Assembly (NCBI GenBank): GCA_963700425.1
Contig: CAVOXO010000003.1
Location: forward strand, 620,001 to 684,000
DNA from: CAVOXO01 sp963700425
GTDB taxonomy: Bacteria > Actinomycetota > Acidimicrobiia > Acidimicrobiales > Microtrichaceae
Reading direction: 5' to 3'
Length of the DNA stretch: 64,000 bases
Numbering within the stretch: the stretch's first letter is position 1; each line of letters starts with the position of its first letter. The position numbers and the translations under genes were made by a program. The notes under the pieces were generated by a model. That model saw only the letters and a list, made by a program, of their open reading frames with translations, searched no databases and had not been told where the DNA came from. Positions 37,081 to 47,089 of the stretch are shown one piece after another.

Positions 37081-39449
37081 GTGCTACGGAGACGCCTCAT
37101 TCCGCCTCGGGACATCTTTCCGATCGAGCCGTGGCGCCTCGAGACCACCCGCTTCGATCCTGAGGTCCTGTCGGAACTGCTCGGTCCGAGCGAGACCGCC
37201 TTTGCTCTGTCGAACGGCTACCTCGGCATGCGGGGCAGCCACGAAGAGGGACGCCCGGTCAGCGAACCGGGCACGTTTCTCAACGGATTCTACGAGCACC
37301 GACCGATCGTCTACGGGGAGAGCGCGTATGGCTTCCCGAAGGTCGGCCAGACCATGCTCAACTGCCCGGACGGCACGATCATCAGGCTCTACGTGGACGA
37401 TGAACCGTTTGATCTGGAACGGTCAGAACTGGTCTCCTACAACCGCCGGCTCGACATGCAGGACGCAACGCTGCGGCGCGAGGTCGTCTTCGTCACGCCG
37501 ATGGGCAAGCGGATCCGGCTGTCGAGCTGCCGCCTGATCTCGTTCCACGACCGTCATCTGGCGGCCATTCGCTACGAGGTGGTCGCTGAGGATGCGGATG
37601 TGGAGTTCATCATCTCGTCAGAGATCGTCAACCGGCAGAATCTTCCCGTCGACACGTCCGATCCTCGGATGGCGCAAGGGTTCGAGGGCCGGGTGCTGCG
37701 TCCGCACGGACAGGTGGCCGAAGGTCTTCGTGCCGTTCTCAGCTTCACGACCCAGAGCTCCGAGCTCGCACTCGGCTGCGGGATGGACCACGCGATAGAG
37801 ACGGAGTGCGCGGTCGAGGCCGATGGACGGGGAGGGGATGATGTCGCCGCGGTCGTCTTCCGGGTTCGGGGCGAAGCTGGCAAGCCGATCCGGATCGTGA
37901 AGTTCTTGAGCTACCACTACGGCTCGAACACGACGCCCGAGGAGGTCCGCTCCCAGACGGCATGGACGTTGGACCGGGCGTTGGAGGAGGGCTTCGATGC
38001 GATCCTCGAACGACAACGAGTCCATGTCCAGACGTTCTGGGAGCATGCGGACGTTCAGGTGGATGGTGGCACGACGCCGGAGAAGCAACAGGTCATTCGC
38101 TGGAACCTGTTCCAGCTACTGCAGGCGTCGGCGCGCGCTGAGGGGCACGGCATCGGCGCCCGCGGCCTGACGGGGCAGACCTACGAGGGTCACTATTTCT
38201 GGGACACCGAGATCTATGTTCTGCCCTTCTTGGTCTTCACCAACCCCAGAATGGCGCGCAGCATTCTCAAGCATCGCTACGACCACCTGGACAAGGCGCG
38301 GGAGCGGGCACGCGAACTCGGTCATCCCGGTGCCACCTTCCCGTGGCGCACCATCAACGGTTATGAGGCTTCAGCCTATTACGCCGCTGGGACCGCCCAG
38401 TATCACATAAATGCCGACATCATCTACGCCATGCGCAAGTATGTTGACGTCACGGGCGACATCGACTTCCTGCACCGTTACGGCGCCGAGATGTTGGTCG
38501 AGACCGCTCGATTCTGGGTCGATCTGGGTGGTTTCTCAGATCGAGGTGGCAGGCGCTTTGTCATCAACGGAGTCACCGGCCCGGACGAATACACGGCGGT
38601 GGTGAACAACAACTATTTCACGAATCTCATGGCACAAGAGAATCTTCGCTACGCGGCGACGACTCTAGGGGCACTCCAGCAAGATCGTCCCGACATCTTC
38701 TCTACGCTCCAGAGCCGGACAGGGATTGAGGATGAGGAGGTTGATGCGTGGGAAGAGGCGGCTGCGCTCATGTATTTGCCGGTGGATGAGGTACTTGGCA
38801 TTCATCCACAGGACGACAGCTTTCTCGACAAGGAGATGTGGGACTTCGCTGGTACGCCCGAGGAGAAATACCCGCTTCTGCTGCACTATCATCCGCTGAA
38901 CCTGTACCGACATCAGGTCATCAAGCAGGCTGATACGATCCTTGCGTTGTTCTTGCTGGGCGACCAGTTCAGCCTGGAGGAGAAGAAGCGGAATTTCGAC
39001 TACTACGATCCGATCACCACTCACGACTCGTCGTTGTCGGTCTGCATACAGAGCATCGCAGCCGCCGAGATCGGTTACATGGAGAAGGCTCGCGAGTACT
39101 TCGATTTCGCCGTCGCGATGGATCTATCGGACGTCGGCGGGAACATGCTGCACGGCGCCCATATCGCTTCGATCGGCGGCAGCTGGATGTGCCTCGTGTA
39201 CGGCTTCGGCGGCATGCGCGACCACGGCGGCAACATCACGTTTCGGCCGCGCCTGCCCGACGGGCTGGACCAGGCTTGGCTTTCCGGTTGACCGTACGCG
39301 GCAACCTCATCCAGGTCGAGGTCCGTCCGCACGAGACCTCGTACGCGCTCCGCGAGGGAGACGGATTGACCGTCACCCATGACGGCGAGGTGCTACAGCT
39401 GACGCCGCAAGCGCCGACCGCCACCCGGCCGAATGCAGAAGGGGCCTGA
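37081..39449 (+). CDS. Glycoside hydrolase family 65 disaccharide phosphorylase
   Basis: About 790 codons from GTG 37081 (TAGGGT 6 nt upstream). The N-terminal domain has FALSNGYLGMRGSHEEG; the (alpha/alpha)6 barrel has GLTGQTYEGHYFWDTEIYVLPF, FPWRTINGYEAS and the catalytic acid in VTGPDEYTAVVNNNYFTN; KQADTILALFLL and a late DISSLGVAMDLSD-like block (FAVAMDLSDVGGNMLHGAHIAS) follow. A frame change near 39282 leads to the C-terminal strand domain. GH65 includes maltose, trehalose and kojibiose phosphorylases, and the exact substrate is not visible. With pgmB and pfkB it forms a disaccharide phosphorolysis pathway. Codons around 38400-38900 are less G+C-rich than in neighbouring core genes. Confidence 0.9.
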
Positions 39450-39482
39450 ACGGCGTCGCTCTCCTTCTCTGCTCCGAAAGGT

Positions 39483-41632
39483 CTACGCGCCCATCAAGGT
39501 GTTCTCGAGATCGGCCTGGAGCCAGTGCACGAGGGCCCAGTCCTGGTCGTTGTCGTAGGGGTCGTCGAACTGTCCCGGTGAGCCGTCGATGGTGTCGGGC
39601 ATCAGGTGGGCGCAGGTGGCTGTGCCGTCGGCTCGGAACGTCGACAGGTTTCCGGCGAGGATCGCGGCCGATCGGGCCCGGAGACGCGGTGAATCCGACA
39701 GCGTCGGGGTCGGCTGCGGCGAGCTGGGCGAAAGCGACGGCGGTGATCGTCGACCAGTAGTGGGCCATGGTGTCGCCCAGCTGCATCTCTTTTCCGAACC
39801 AGAAGCCATCCCAGTGCCGCACGGCGATGTCGTGCAGCCGGTGGTGTGGCTGACGACCCCCGAACGCCTCCAACAGCGGAAGGAGGCGGCGCGCCGCCGT
39901 GACGTAGCGGGTATCGCCGGTGACGATCCCGGTTTCGCTGAGGATCTGCACCGCGGGAGCCACGATCGACTGCTCATATGACACTTCGAACTCGGGGAAG
40001 CCCCGGCCGTTCTCTGCGATGCGATCGGCGTGGGCGATGAACAGATCGCGGATCCTTGCTTCCTCCTCGGCCAGCCGTGCGCTTGCGAGTTGGGACAGCC
40101 CCCAGCGGATCGGTAGCCCGATGGGATAGGAGTCCAGCCCGCCGTCGTCGTCGAACGCGTCGACGGTCTGAACGAAACGGCGCAATGCCTCGACGTCGCC
40201 GGTCAACTGCCATGCGGTCAGGTGCACCTGCATTCCCCACGCGGCGTTGTAGAGGCGAAGGGGACCGGCGTACCCGATCGTGTCGTGGACCACTCCTGTG
40301 GTGTCCTCTATCTCCCTTCGATAGAACGCGTAGAAACGGGTGAACGAGTCCGCCAGCGACGCAGTGGCATCGAAGCGTTCGTCCGCGGCCGCGAGCCCGA
40401 CCAGAACCCCTGATCCGAGTCGTTCACGGGCTGCGTTGTGGTCGGGCCAACCCTCCTCGATGACGGTGGCGCCGGTCTCGTTGTCGTAGATCGCGGAACG
40501 CGCCGTCGTAGGGGCTCGACGGGTCACGGATCTGTTTGTTGTCGGTCAGGAACCGGAGTCGACCAGCAAGGAGGTCCTCGACGGGCGGGACTGCCACGAC
40601 GACCACGCGTGCGGTCCGGTTGTCGTGGGTGGTGAACCCGACCTCGACCTCGCCGGGTTCCCCCAGGGGGATCGACGCCTGGGCCCCGTCGCTCTCGAGG
40701 AGCCGACCGTCGACACGGAACTCGCCGTCGATGGGAGACGCCGAGCCGATGGCCGAGACCTCGATCGTCTCGCCTGCGGTGACCACGTATCGGTCGGCCT
40801 CCACGCGGACCGTGTCGGACGCGATGGCGTCGCGGCGCGCCATGAAGTCGGCCCACCCCTGATGGCCGAGCACGTGCCAGCGCAGGGTCGTGGTGCCGGC
40901 CGCCTCGAGCTGCGACAGGTCGGGGTGCACGACGAGGCAACCCCGATCGTTCGACAACGTTCCGCCGAGGATCCCTTCGGGGGTGACCTCACGTTCGATG
41001 ACGCTGTACCCATCGAGGGCGCCGCGATCGACGACGACACCGAGATGGGGCGGGGTGGCCCCCAAGCGGAGTGCGCAGACCCATGCGCCGTGTCCGTGTG
41101 GCCACAGATGCGACACCGATCGATCGGTGAGACTCACCGTGGCTCCGCCGGTCACGTCGTCGGGCAGAGGGACGCGAAGACCGAGACGTGCATCGCCGAG
41201 CCCGGCGTACTCCGGTGCGAGGCTCAGCTCGTACTCCTCGACCAGTCCGTCCCGAGTCGCCGAACGAGTTGCGCGAACCGTGAGCCCTGGAACGTCGGTG
41301 GTGTAGGTGACCGTGGCCCGCTCCGCGCCGACGACCTGGTCGTGGGGGATCGCCTCGGTGACCGCGTCTGGTCCGATGACCACCGGAACACCCCAACGAC
41401 CGTGTTCTCCCACCCAGTTCATCGTCGCGCCGTCCAGCCGTATGGCGGCAACGTGGCCGTCGGGTCCGAACTCGGCGGCCAGCGGAACCGCCGGCGCGAT
41501 CGTCGTGGGGGGCCGCGCGTCGATGTCGCCGCGCGGGCCGTCGACGCCCGAACCTTCGGAGTCCGAGGAGCAGCCGGCGAGGACCGCTCCCCCCGCAATT
41601 CCCAACAGCAGACCCCTCCGGCTAACCCGCAC
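39483..41632 (-). CDS. Tat-exported lipoprotein, predicted (alpha/alpha)6 glycosidase-like
   Basis: About 716 codons from GTG 41632. The N-terminus VSRRGLLLGIAGGAVLAGCSS has a twin-arginine motif and a lipobox. The first half is beta-rich (LTVRATRSATRDGLVEEYEL, GDARLGLRVPLPDDV) with a late Ig-like segment (YVVTAGETIEVSAIGSASPIDGEFRVDG). After a frame change near 40490 the second half is helical with repeated aromatic and Gly motifs (YNAAWGMQVHLTAWQLTGDVEAL, VRHWDGFWFGKEMQLGDTMAHYWSTITA), as in six-hairpin glycosidases. Another frame change lies near 39690. The family is not firmly identified. It converges with the GH65 gene and may act on an extracellular glycan feeding that pathway. Confidence 0.6.
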
Positions 41633-42100
41633 AGCCCGACCTCTGACGCCTGCCTGCACAGCGAGCGACACCGCCGAAGGACGCGAGGCCGGCAGATCGG
41701 TGCATCTCCCGCAACGATAGCGATCCGCACCCGAGGCGAGGCGCCGGCTTCGCCGATGCGGCCGCCGGCGGGTGCCATACTGATCGCTCTCGCCGCATGC
41801 CGGCGCCTGTGACAGGTGGTTCGAAACGAATGACCCTCCGCCTTGCCCTGCTCGTCGATGAGGGCTCGTCGCCCTCTCTGACAGGCCCACCAATACCGGG
41901 GTCGACAACGTCGGTACATGTTGCAGACGCCATGGAGACGCCGATGCAGCGAGGTTGGGACTCGGTGGGCGGATCGCAGGGAACGAGCCCGATGTCACGG
42001 TGGAGGATTCCGGGGACAACCTCGTGAGGGCATCCCCGGTCGACGATGACGGCAATGGCATCTCGGCGCGACGCCTCAGCGGAGGCGGCGCGCTCGCCCG
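41633..42100. other. Gap without a convincing gene
   Basis: About 470 bp. Both strands hold open frames, but none shows a recognisable domain or a good start signal. I see no strong terminator or repeat of the island family here. It contains the upstream regions of the flanking genes. Confidence 0.4.
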
Positions 42101-42598
42101 ATGAGCGAAGGGCCCAGCCGCCGCGAAGGCGCCGACTCCCATGTCTGGCGGGAGTCGGCCGCGATCGGCCTCTACCTCGCGATCGTGCTGCTCGCGGTGC
42201 ATCTCGGCCTGGGCGGTGATCGTCGGGCCGGCGAGGATCTTCGGCTGATGTTGGGTACGTCCCTCGGGCTGGGGGTCGCCCACATCTTCGCCTTCAGCGT
42301 CACCGCGATGTTGGCGTCCGGCGGCAAGTTCGCCGCGCGGGACCGCGCTGCGTTCGTCGCCATTGCCCTCACGGTCGTCGCCATCGCGGTGCTCGAGTCG
42401 GTTCCCTATGTGTTCCTGAGTGACGCCGACGATGCCAGCAGTGCATCGGCGCTGGTGCTCTGGGTCGTGATCGGCGTCACTGTGTACGGCAGGGCCCGTG
42501 GCGAGGGCGCCGACGCTCGTCGCGCGATCGTGTTCACCGCGATCACGCTGGTCGTCGCCGCCGGCGTCGTGGTGACGAAGTTCGTCCTCACCCACTGA
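42101..42598 (+). CDS. Small integral membrane protein
   Basis: 165 residues with four predicted transmembrane helices: IGLYLAIVLLAVHLGLG, GTSLGLGVAHIFAFSVTAMLA, AFVAIALTVVAIAVLESVPYVFL and AIVFTAITLVVAAGVVVTKFVL, plus SALVLWVVIGVTVYG. The N-terminus is short and charged. Function is unknown and I do not recognise the family. The frame is intact and lies upstream of the ABC exporter pair, separated by about 180 bp. Confidence 0.6.
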   Translation: MSEGPSRREGADSHVWRESAAIGLYLAIVLLAVHLGLGGDRRAGEDLRLMLGTSLGLGVAHIFAFSVTAMLASGGKFAARDRAAFVAIALTVVAIAVLESVPYVFLSDADDASSASALVLWVVIGVTVYGRARGEGADARRAIVFTAITLVVAAGVVVTKFVLTH

Positions 42599-42779
42599 GC
42601 GGCACTCGGCAGGGCTCCACGGACGGCGATGCCGGCGACCCTGAGGCCTGACGACGCGGTTGCTCCTGAGACCTTCGGGTCGATCCCGGCCTGGACAACT
42701 AAGGTCCCGGCGTTTCCGTGCAACACCGGAAACGGGCGGTCTGCCTCGCGCCGATGAGAACCGATTCAAGGAGAGATAC

Positions 42780-44564
42780 GTGCCGACGTCGATTCTGAGG
42801 ATCCTTGGGATCGTGCGCGACTACAAGACGCGACTGCTCATCTCGCAGGTTGGGATGCTGGTTGCCGCGGTCTGCATCGTGGCCTACGCGTCGCTGATCA
42901 GCACGCTGGTGGACGAGGGAATGGTCGCGGGTGACCAGGGAGCTGCGGTCGACGTGGGGATCTGGATGCTCGTGCTGGCCGTGGTGATGGGCGTCGCGAT
43001 CGCGGTCGCCGGTTCGCAGGCGGTCTTCTTCTCCCAGGGCGTGGCGTACTACGTCCGTCGCGAGCTGTACGCCAAGGTGCAGGGTTACTCGTTCGAGAAC
43101 TTCGACCACCGCCCGACCAGCGATCTGATGGTCCGGTTGAACGCCGACGTGGTCAACATCCAGAACGCGGTCCTCTACACGATCCTCCTGGGGTCGCTGG
43201 CGCCGTTCCTGTTGCTGCTCACCGTCGCGATGGCCGTCGTGAACACCCCCAGTCTGTTGTGGGTCGTCGTGGTGGTGATCGTGGCAGTGCTGGGGGTCAT
43301 GGCGGTCCTGGTGCCCGCGATCGACCGTGCCTACCGAAAGCGGCAGCGGGCGCTCGACGATCTCAACAGCACCTTCCAGGAGAACCTGACCGGGATCAGC
43401 GTGGTCAAGGCGTTCGTCCGCGAGCGCTACGAGATGCAGAAGTTCGAGGAGCGGGCCAGGGCGTTGCGGGGCCCGGAGTACCAGGCCGCGTGGCGTGTCG
43501 CGTTCATGGCGCCGCTGCTCACCGGGCTCGGTCAGCTGGCGATCGTCTGCGCGATGTGGGCCGGCGGAGCCAACGTGCTGGATGGCGCAGGGTTGTCAGT
43601 GGGTGAGGTCAGCACCTTCACGCAGTACATGGGTCTGATCATCACCCCGCTCGCCCTCCTCGCGCAGGTGCTACCGCTGATCTCGCGCGGTGACGTGTCG
43701 GCCGGCCGGATCCTCGAGGCCTACGAGACGGTGGCGACGATCCCCGATCCACCAGACCCGGTCGCCGTCAGTCACGACGACGTGCGTGGTCGGATCGTGT
43801 TCGACGACGTCTCCTTCGCGTTCCGCCGTACCGACGGCACCCTCGACCCACCGGCGCTGAAGCACATCAACCTCACCATCGAACCCGGTCAGCAGGTCGG
43901 GATTCTCGGCGCCACCGGGGCCGGCAAGACGGCGCTCGTCAACCTCATCCCGCGCTTCTACGACGTCACCGAGGGCACGATCACGATCGACGGCGTCGAC
44001 GTCCGCGACGTGCCGGTCCACGACCTGCGCAAGATCGTCGGGGTCGCCCTCCAGGAGGCGGTCCTGTTCCAGGACGAACTGCGACCGAACCTGAAATTCG
44101 GGGCCCCCGACATCGAAGATGAGGTCATGTTCGACGCAGCACGAGCCGCTGACGCGTTCGGGTTCATCTCCCAGCTCCCCGAGCAGTGGAGCGCGCCGGT
44201 GTCCCGTCGCGGCTACAACTTCTCAGGTGGTCAGCGCCAACGGCTGGCGATCACCCGGGCGCTGACACCGCAACCACGAATTCTGATCCTCGACGACAGC
44301 ACGAGCGCCCTCGACGCATCGACCGAGGGCAGAGTACAGGCCGCCATCCCGGAGTTCATGGGCGGAGCGACGACGATCTACGTCGCCCAGCGGATCAGTG
44401 CCCTCATCGACCTCGACCGGATCTACCTGCTCGAACACGGCGAGATCATCGCCGAAGGCACCCACGAAGAGCTGCTGGAAACCAGCGTGCTGTACAAGGA
44501 GATCTTCGAGTCGCAGCTCGGTAGCGGAATCACCGCCGGGCTCGACGTGGCGGGCGCATCATGA
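42780..44564 (+). CDS. ABC exporter half-transporter, degenerate ATP site subunit
   Basis: 594 residues from GTG 42780 (AAGGAGAG ribosome site). Residues 1-320 form six transmembrane helices (type IV exporter fold); residues ~350-580 form the nucleotide-binding domain with Walker A GILGATGAGKTAL, signature FSGGQRQRLAI and Walker B ILILDDSTSALD. The catalytic Glu is replaced by Asp in LDDS and the H-loop His by Gln in IYVAQRISAL. Such changes mark the degenerate subunit of heterodimeric exporters. It overlaps the next gene by 4 nt (ATGA), its evident partner. The substrate is unknown. Confidence 0.9.
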   Translation: MPTSILRILGIVRDYKTRLLISQVGMLVAAVCIVAYASLISTLVDEGMVAGDQGAAVDVGIWMLVLAVVMGVAIAVAGSQAVFFSQGVAYYVRRELYAKVQGYSFENFDHRPTSDLMVRLNADVVNIQNAVLYTILLGSLAPFLLLLTVAMAVVNTPSLLWVVVVVIVAVLGVMAVLVPAIDRAYRKRQRALDDLNSTFQENLTGISVVKAFVRERYEMQKFEERARALRGPEYQAAWRVAFMAPLLTGLGQLAIVCAMWAGGANVLDGAGLSVGEVSTFTQYMGLIITPLALLAQVLPLISRGDVSAGRILEAYETVATIPDPPDPVAVSHDDVRGRIVFDDVSFAFRRTDGTLDPPALKHINLTIEPGQQVGILGATGAGKTALVNLIPRFYDVTEGTITIDGVDVRDVPVHDLRKIVGVALQEAVLFQDELRPNLKFGAPDIEDEVMFDAARAADAFGFISQLPEQWSAPVSRRGYNFSGGQRQRLAITRALTPQPRILILDDSTSALDASTEGRVQAAIPEFMGGATTIYVAQRISALIDLDRIYLLEHGEIIAEGTHEELLETSVLYKEIFESQLGSGITAGLDVAGAS

Positions 44565-46372
44565 GTCGCGTCGCCGAGGCCACCGAGCCTCGCCCGAGGA
44601 CGATTCTCCGGCTCGTCGGCCGAATGATCGGAGGGCCCCGGCGCGGCCGGGCCGCCCTGGCGGCGGCCATGCTGGTCATCGCGCTGATCGGCCTGATCGC
44701 AATCCCCACCGTCACCGGTCGCGGCATGAACGTCATTGCCGAAGGTGGCCCCAGGAGTGATCTGAGCCAGTGGGCGATCGTCGGCCTCGCCGCCGGCGCG
44801 GTCTACCTGCTGTTCAGCTTCGTCGCCAACCAGTTGTTCGCCAAGCTGGCCTCCGAGGCGCTCTTCGACATCCAGACCGACCTGTTCGGCAACGTGCAGA
44901 CGCTGTCGATGGGGTTCTTCTTCAAGAACTCGCCCGGAGAACTCTCGAGCAACGTCACCAACGACGCCGAGGTCATCTCGCTCTTCTACACGACCTCCGT
45001 CAGCCAGATTCTCCGATCGGGCATCCAGGTGCTCCTGATCGTCGTCGTGATGTTCGCCGTCGACTGGCAGCTCGCTCTCGTCGCGATTCTGACGATCCCC
45101 CTGCTGATCGGTGTCGCGTACGCCATCGCCCAGATCTCCGGGCCCGCGTTCAACCGATTGCAGGAGACGCTCGGAGACGTCAGCGCATTCCAGGAGGAGT
45201 CCCTCAGCGGGCACAAGGTGATCATCAGCAACAACCGCCGGCAGTGGGCCGCGGAGCGCCACGAGGAGCACGTCGACGGCGTCTACGCCGTCGGTCGCCG
45301 GGCGTTCATGTCGGCGCTGATGCAATTTCCGATCACCCAGACACTGAGCCTCGTGCAGAACGTCCTGGTGCTCCTGGCCGGCACGATGTTGGTCATCGAC
45401 GGATCGATCACGCTCGGCACGGTGCTCGCCTTCGCGGGGTATTCGGCGCTCCTCGCTTCGCCGCTGGCCGAGATGGCGAACCTGATCACCAACTCACTCA
45501 ACGCATCCGCAGGAGGTGACCGGGTGTTCCGGATCATCGACGAGCGGCCCGACGTCGTCGATGCTCCCGACGCCGTCGACTACGAGTTCAAGGGCGGACG
45601 GATCGAGTTCGACCACGTCGACTTCGGGTACGTCCCACACAGTCTCGTGTTGCGCGACAACACCTTCAACGTGGAGCCCGGTGAGAGCATCGGCATCTGC
45701 GGACCGACCGGGGCCGGCAAGAGCACCCTGATCAACATCCTCACCCGGTACTACGACATCACGGCGGGAAGGATCCTGATCGACGGTCAGGACCTGTCCA
45801 AGCTGACCCAGGCGAGCCTGCGCAAACAGATCGGCGTCGTGCTCCAGGAGGCCTTTCTGTTCACCGACACGGTCATGAACAACCTGCTCTATGCCAACGA
45901 GGATGCCACCGAGCACGACGCCGTCGAGGCTGCCAGGAAGGCCAACGCACACGACTTCATCCTCGCTCTGCCCGACGGTTACGACACCATGCTCACCGAA
46001 CGCGGGGCCAACCTCAGCCAGGGTCAGCGACAGATGATCACGATCGCCCGAGCGATGGTCGCCGATCCGAAGATGATGATCCTCGACGAAGCGACCTCCA
46101 ACGTCGACACCCGCACCGAGAAGCTCATTCAGGACGGGATGCGCAAGCTCATGGACGACAAGACCAGCTTCTCGATCGCCCATCGCCTCGCCACGATCCG
46201 GGACTCCAGCCGCATCATGGTGCTCAATGGCGGCGAAGTCGAGGAGCTGGCGAGCCATGACGAGCTGATGGCGATGAAGGGGTTCTACTACGCCCTGTAC
46301 ATGAGTCAGTTCAAGGGAAAGGGCCCCGGTGGTGAACCCGGCGACAGCGCCGTCGAATTCATCAGCACGTAG
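44561..46372 (+). CDS. ABC exporter half-transporter, partner subunit
   Basis: 603 residues with six transmembrane helices and an NBD: Walker A GICGPTGAGKSTLINIL, signature LSQGQRQMITIARAM, Walker B MMILDEATSNVD with the catalytic Glu, and H-loop SIAHRLATI. It thus supplies the catalytic residues missing in the upstream subunit, although its own signature is LSQGQ rather than LSGGQ. Together they resemble TM287/288-type multidrug or peptide exporters. The C-terminal tail GKGPGGEPGDSAVEFIST is short. A remnant toxin and orphan antitoxin follow directly. Confidence 0.9.
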   Translation: MSRVAEATEPRPRTILRLVGRMIGGPRRGRAALAAAMLVIALIGLIAIPTVTGRGMNVIAEGGPRSDLSQWAIVGLAAGAVYLLFSFVANQLFAKLASEALFDIQTDLFGNVQTLSMGFFFKNSPGELSSNVTNDAEVISLFYTTSVSQILRSGIQVLLIVVVMFAVDWQLALVAILTIPLLIGVAYAIAQISGPAFNRLQETLGDVSAFQEESLSGHKVIISNNRRQWAAERHEEHVDGVYAVGRRAFMSALMQFPITQTLSLVQNVLVLLAGTMLVIDGSITLGTVLAFAGYSALLASPLAEMANLITNSLNASAGGDRVFRIIDERPDVVDAPDAVDYEFKGGRIEFDHVDFGYVPHSLVLRDNTFNVEPGESIGICGPTGAGKSTLINILTRYYDITAGRILIDGQDLSKLTQASLRKQIGVVLQEAFLFTDTVMNNLLYANEDATEHDAVEAARKANAHDFILALPDGYDTMLTERGANLSQGQRQMITIARAMVADPKMMILDEATSNVDTRTEKLIQDGMRKLMDDKTSFSIAHRLATIRDSSRIMVLNGGEVEELASHDELMAMKGFYYALYMSQFKGKGPGGEPGDSAVEFIST

Positions 46373-46377
46373 GCCCG

Positions 46378-46449
46378 ATCGTGCATCAGCGATGCCGGTG
46401 CGCTCGAAGTACATGGTCCTGACCGAAGGCGTTTCGGAAGGATCCAAGG
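46378..46449 (+). pseudogene. 3' scar of a small toxin gene
   Basis: GCGATGCCGGTGCGCTCGA, a short divergent stretch and GGAAGGATCC match the last ~60 bp of the intact toxin gene at 48688-48957 (GCGATGCCGATGCGCTCGA, GGAAGGATCC). Everything upstream is replaced by the ABC exporter. So the antitoxin that follows has lost its partner. Confidence 0.65.
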
Positions 46450-46722
46450 ATGAGTGACAAGGTGAATGGAACGTCGAAGGGCCGGGCGGTCGACGACAGC
46501 GAGATCGAACGGCTGGTCGCAGAAGACGAGGATGGCGACGCCCCTGACGCTCTTCGACGTCGTGGCGGTCGGCGAACGATGGGTTCGGGGCCGGCCGAAG
46601 TGGTTCCGGTCCGTCTCGACCCCGAGTTGACGTCGCCGGTCGAATCCCGCGCCGAGAACGATCACACGTCGACGAGTGAGGTCATCAGGGAGGCGCTTCG
46701 GCGCCACCTCGACGTCGCGTAG
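46450..46722 (+). CDS. Orphan ribbon-helix-helix antitoxin
   Basis: 90 residues, starting MSDKVNGTSKGRAVDDSEIERL and ending VPVRLDPELTSPVESRAENDHTSTSEVIREALRRHLDVA, a C-terminal ribbon-helix-helix (CopG-like) DNA-binding domain. It is about three-quarters identical to the antitoxin at 48947. The GGAAGGATCC leader that contains its ribosome site is the tail of a lost toxin. It ends 30 bp before repeat copy D, just as its paralogue ends 30 bp before copy E. Confidence 0.8.
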   Translation: MSDKVNGTSKGRAVDDSEIERLVAEDEDGDAPDALRRRGGRRTMGSGPAEVVPVRLDPELTSPVESRAENDHTSTSEVIREALRRHLDVA

Positions 46723-46752
46723 TTCCTGTTCGGCGTCGAGTTCCGGGCCCGT

Positions 46753-46926
46753 CTCCATCTCGCGGACAAGCCGCGTTCGCTCCGGTTCGCTCCGTCCGCT
46801 GCTGTTCGCTCTGTCGGGCGATGCCGGAAATCTCGCCCGTGTGGGTTCGTCAGGGTTCGGTGCCACCACCTTCTCGGTCGCTCTCAAGGTGGCGGCACGG
46901 GTTCGACTCCCGTTGGGGGTGCTCCT
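46753..46926 (+). repeat. tRNA-Glu-tailed structured repeat, copy D
   Basis: Begins CATCTCGCGGACAAGCCGCG, runs through CTCCGGTTCGCTCCGTCCGC and GTGTGGGTTCGTCAGGGTTC, and ends in a tRNA-Glu 3' half with one change (TTCGACTCCC). Arms GTGCCACCACC (46860-46870) and GGTGGCGGCAC (46888-46898) pair with one A-C mismatch. After TGCTCCT the sequence is unlike the other copies. Confidence 0.85.
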
Positions 46927-47002
46927 GAGTCCCTTGCATCAGGCCAGGTTCGGCGTTCTTGACCGGGGGCCGTGGTCAGGGGTCATTGGAGAAACCCGCG
47001 AG

Positions 47003-47025
47003 AACCCGCGGCCGCCGCGGGTTTT
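47003..47025 (+). terminator. Strong intrinsic terminator
   Basis: AACCCGCGG (47003-47011), loop CCG and CCGCGGGTT (47015-47023) form a 9-bp stem followed by Ts. It lies about 280 bp after the orphan antitoxin and 65 bp before the convergent toxin gene end, so it would end plus-strand transcripts from the exporter/antitoxin side. Confidence 0.7.
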
Positions 47026-47089
47026 TCGGCTGCGACTTCCAGGTCGCGCCGGCGCACCACTTCGTCGGGCGTGGTGGGTCACCTCAGCA

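Noticed and set aside
41797..42027. A 76-codon plus-strand gene in the gap before the membrane protein
   Set aside because: No domain, no start signal and unconvincing composition; left as an unassigned gap.
46880..46926. Extra functional tRNA-Glu genes at the repeat copies
   Set aside because: Only the 3' half is present; the acceptor 5' strand and D-arm are missing, so no cloverleaf can form.
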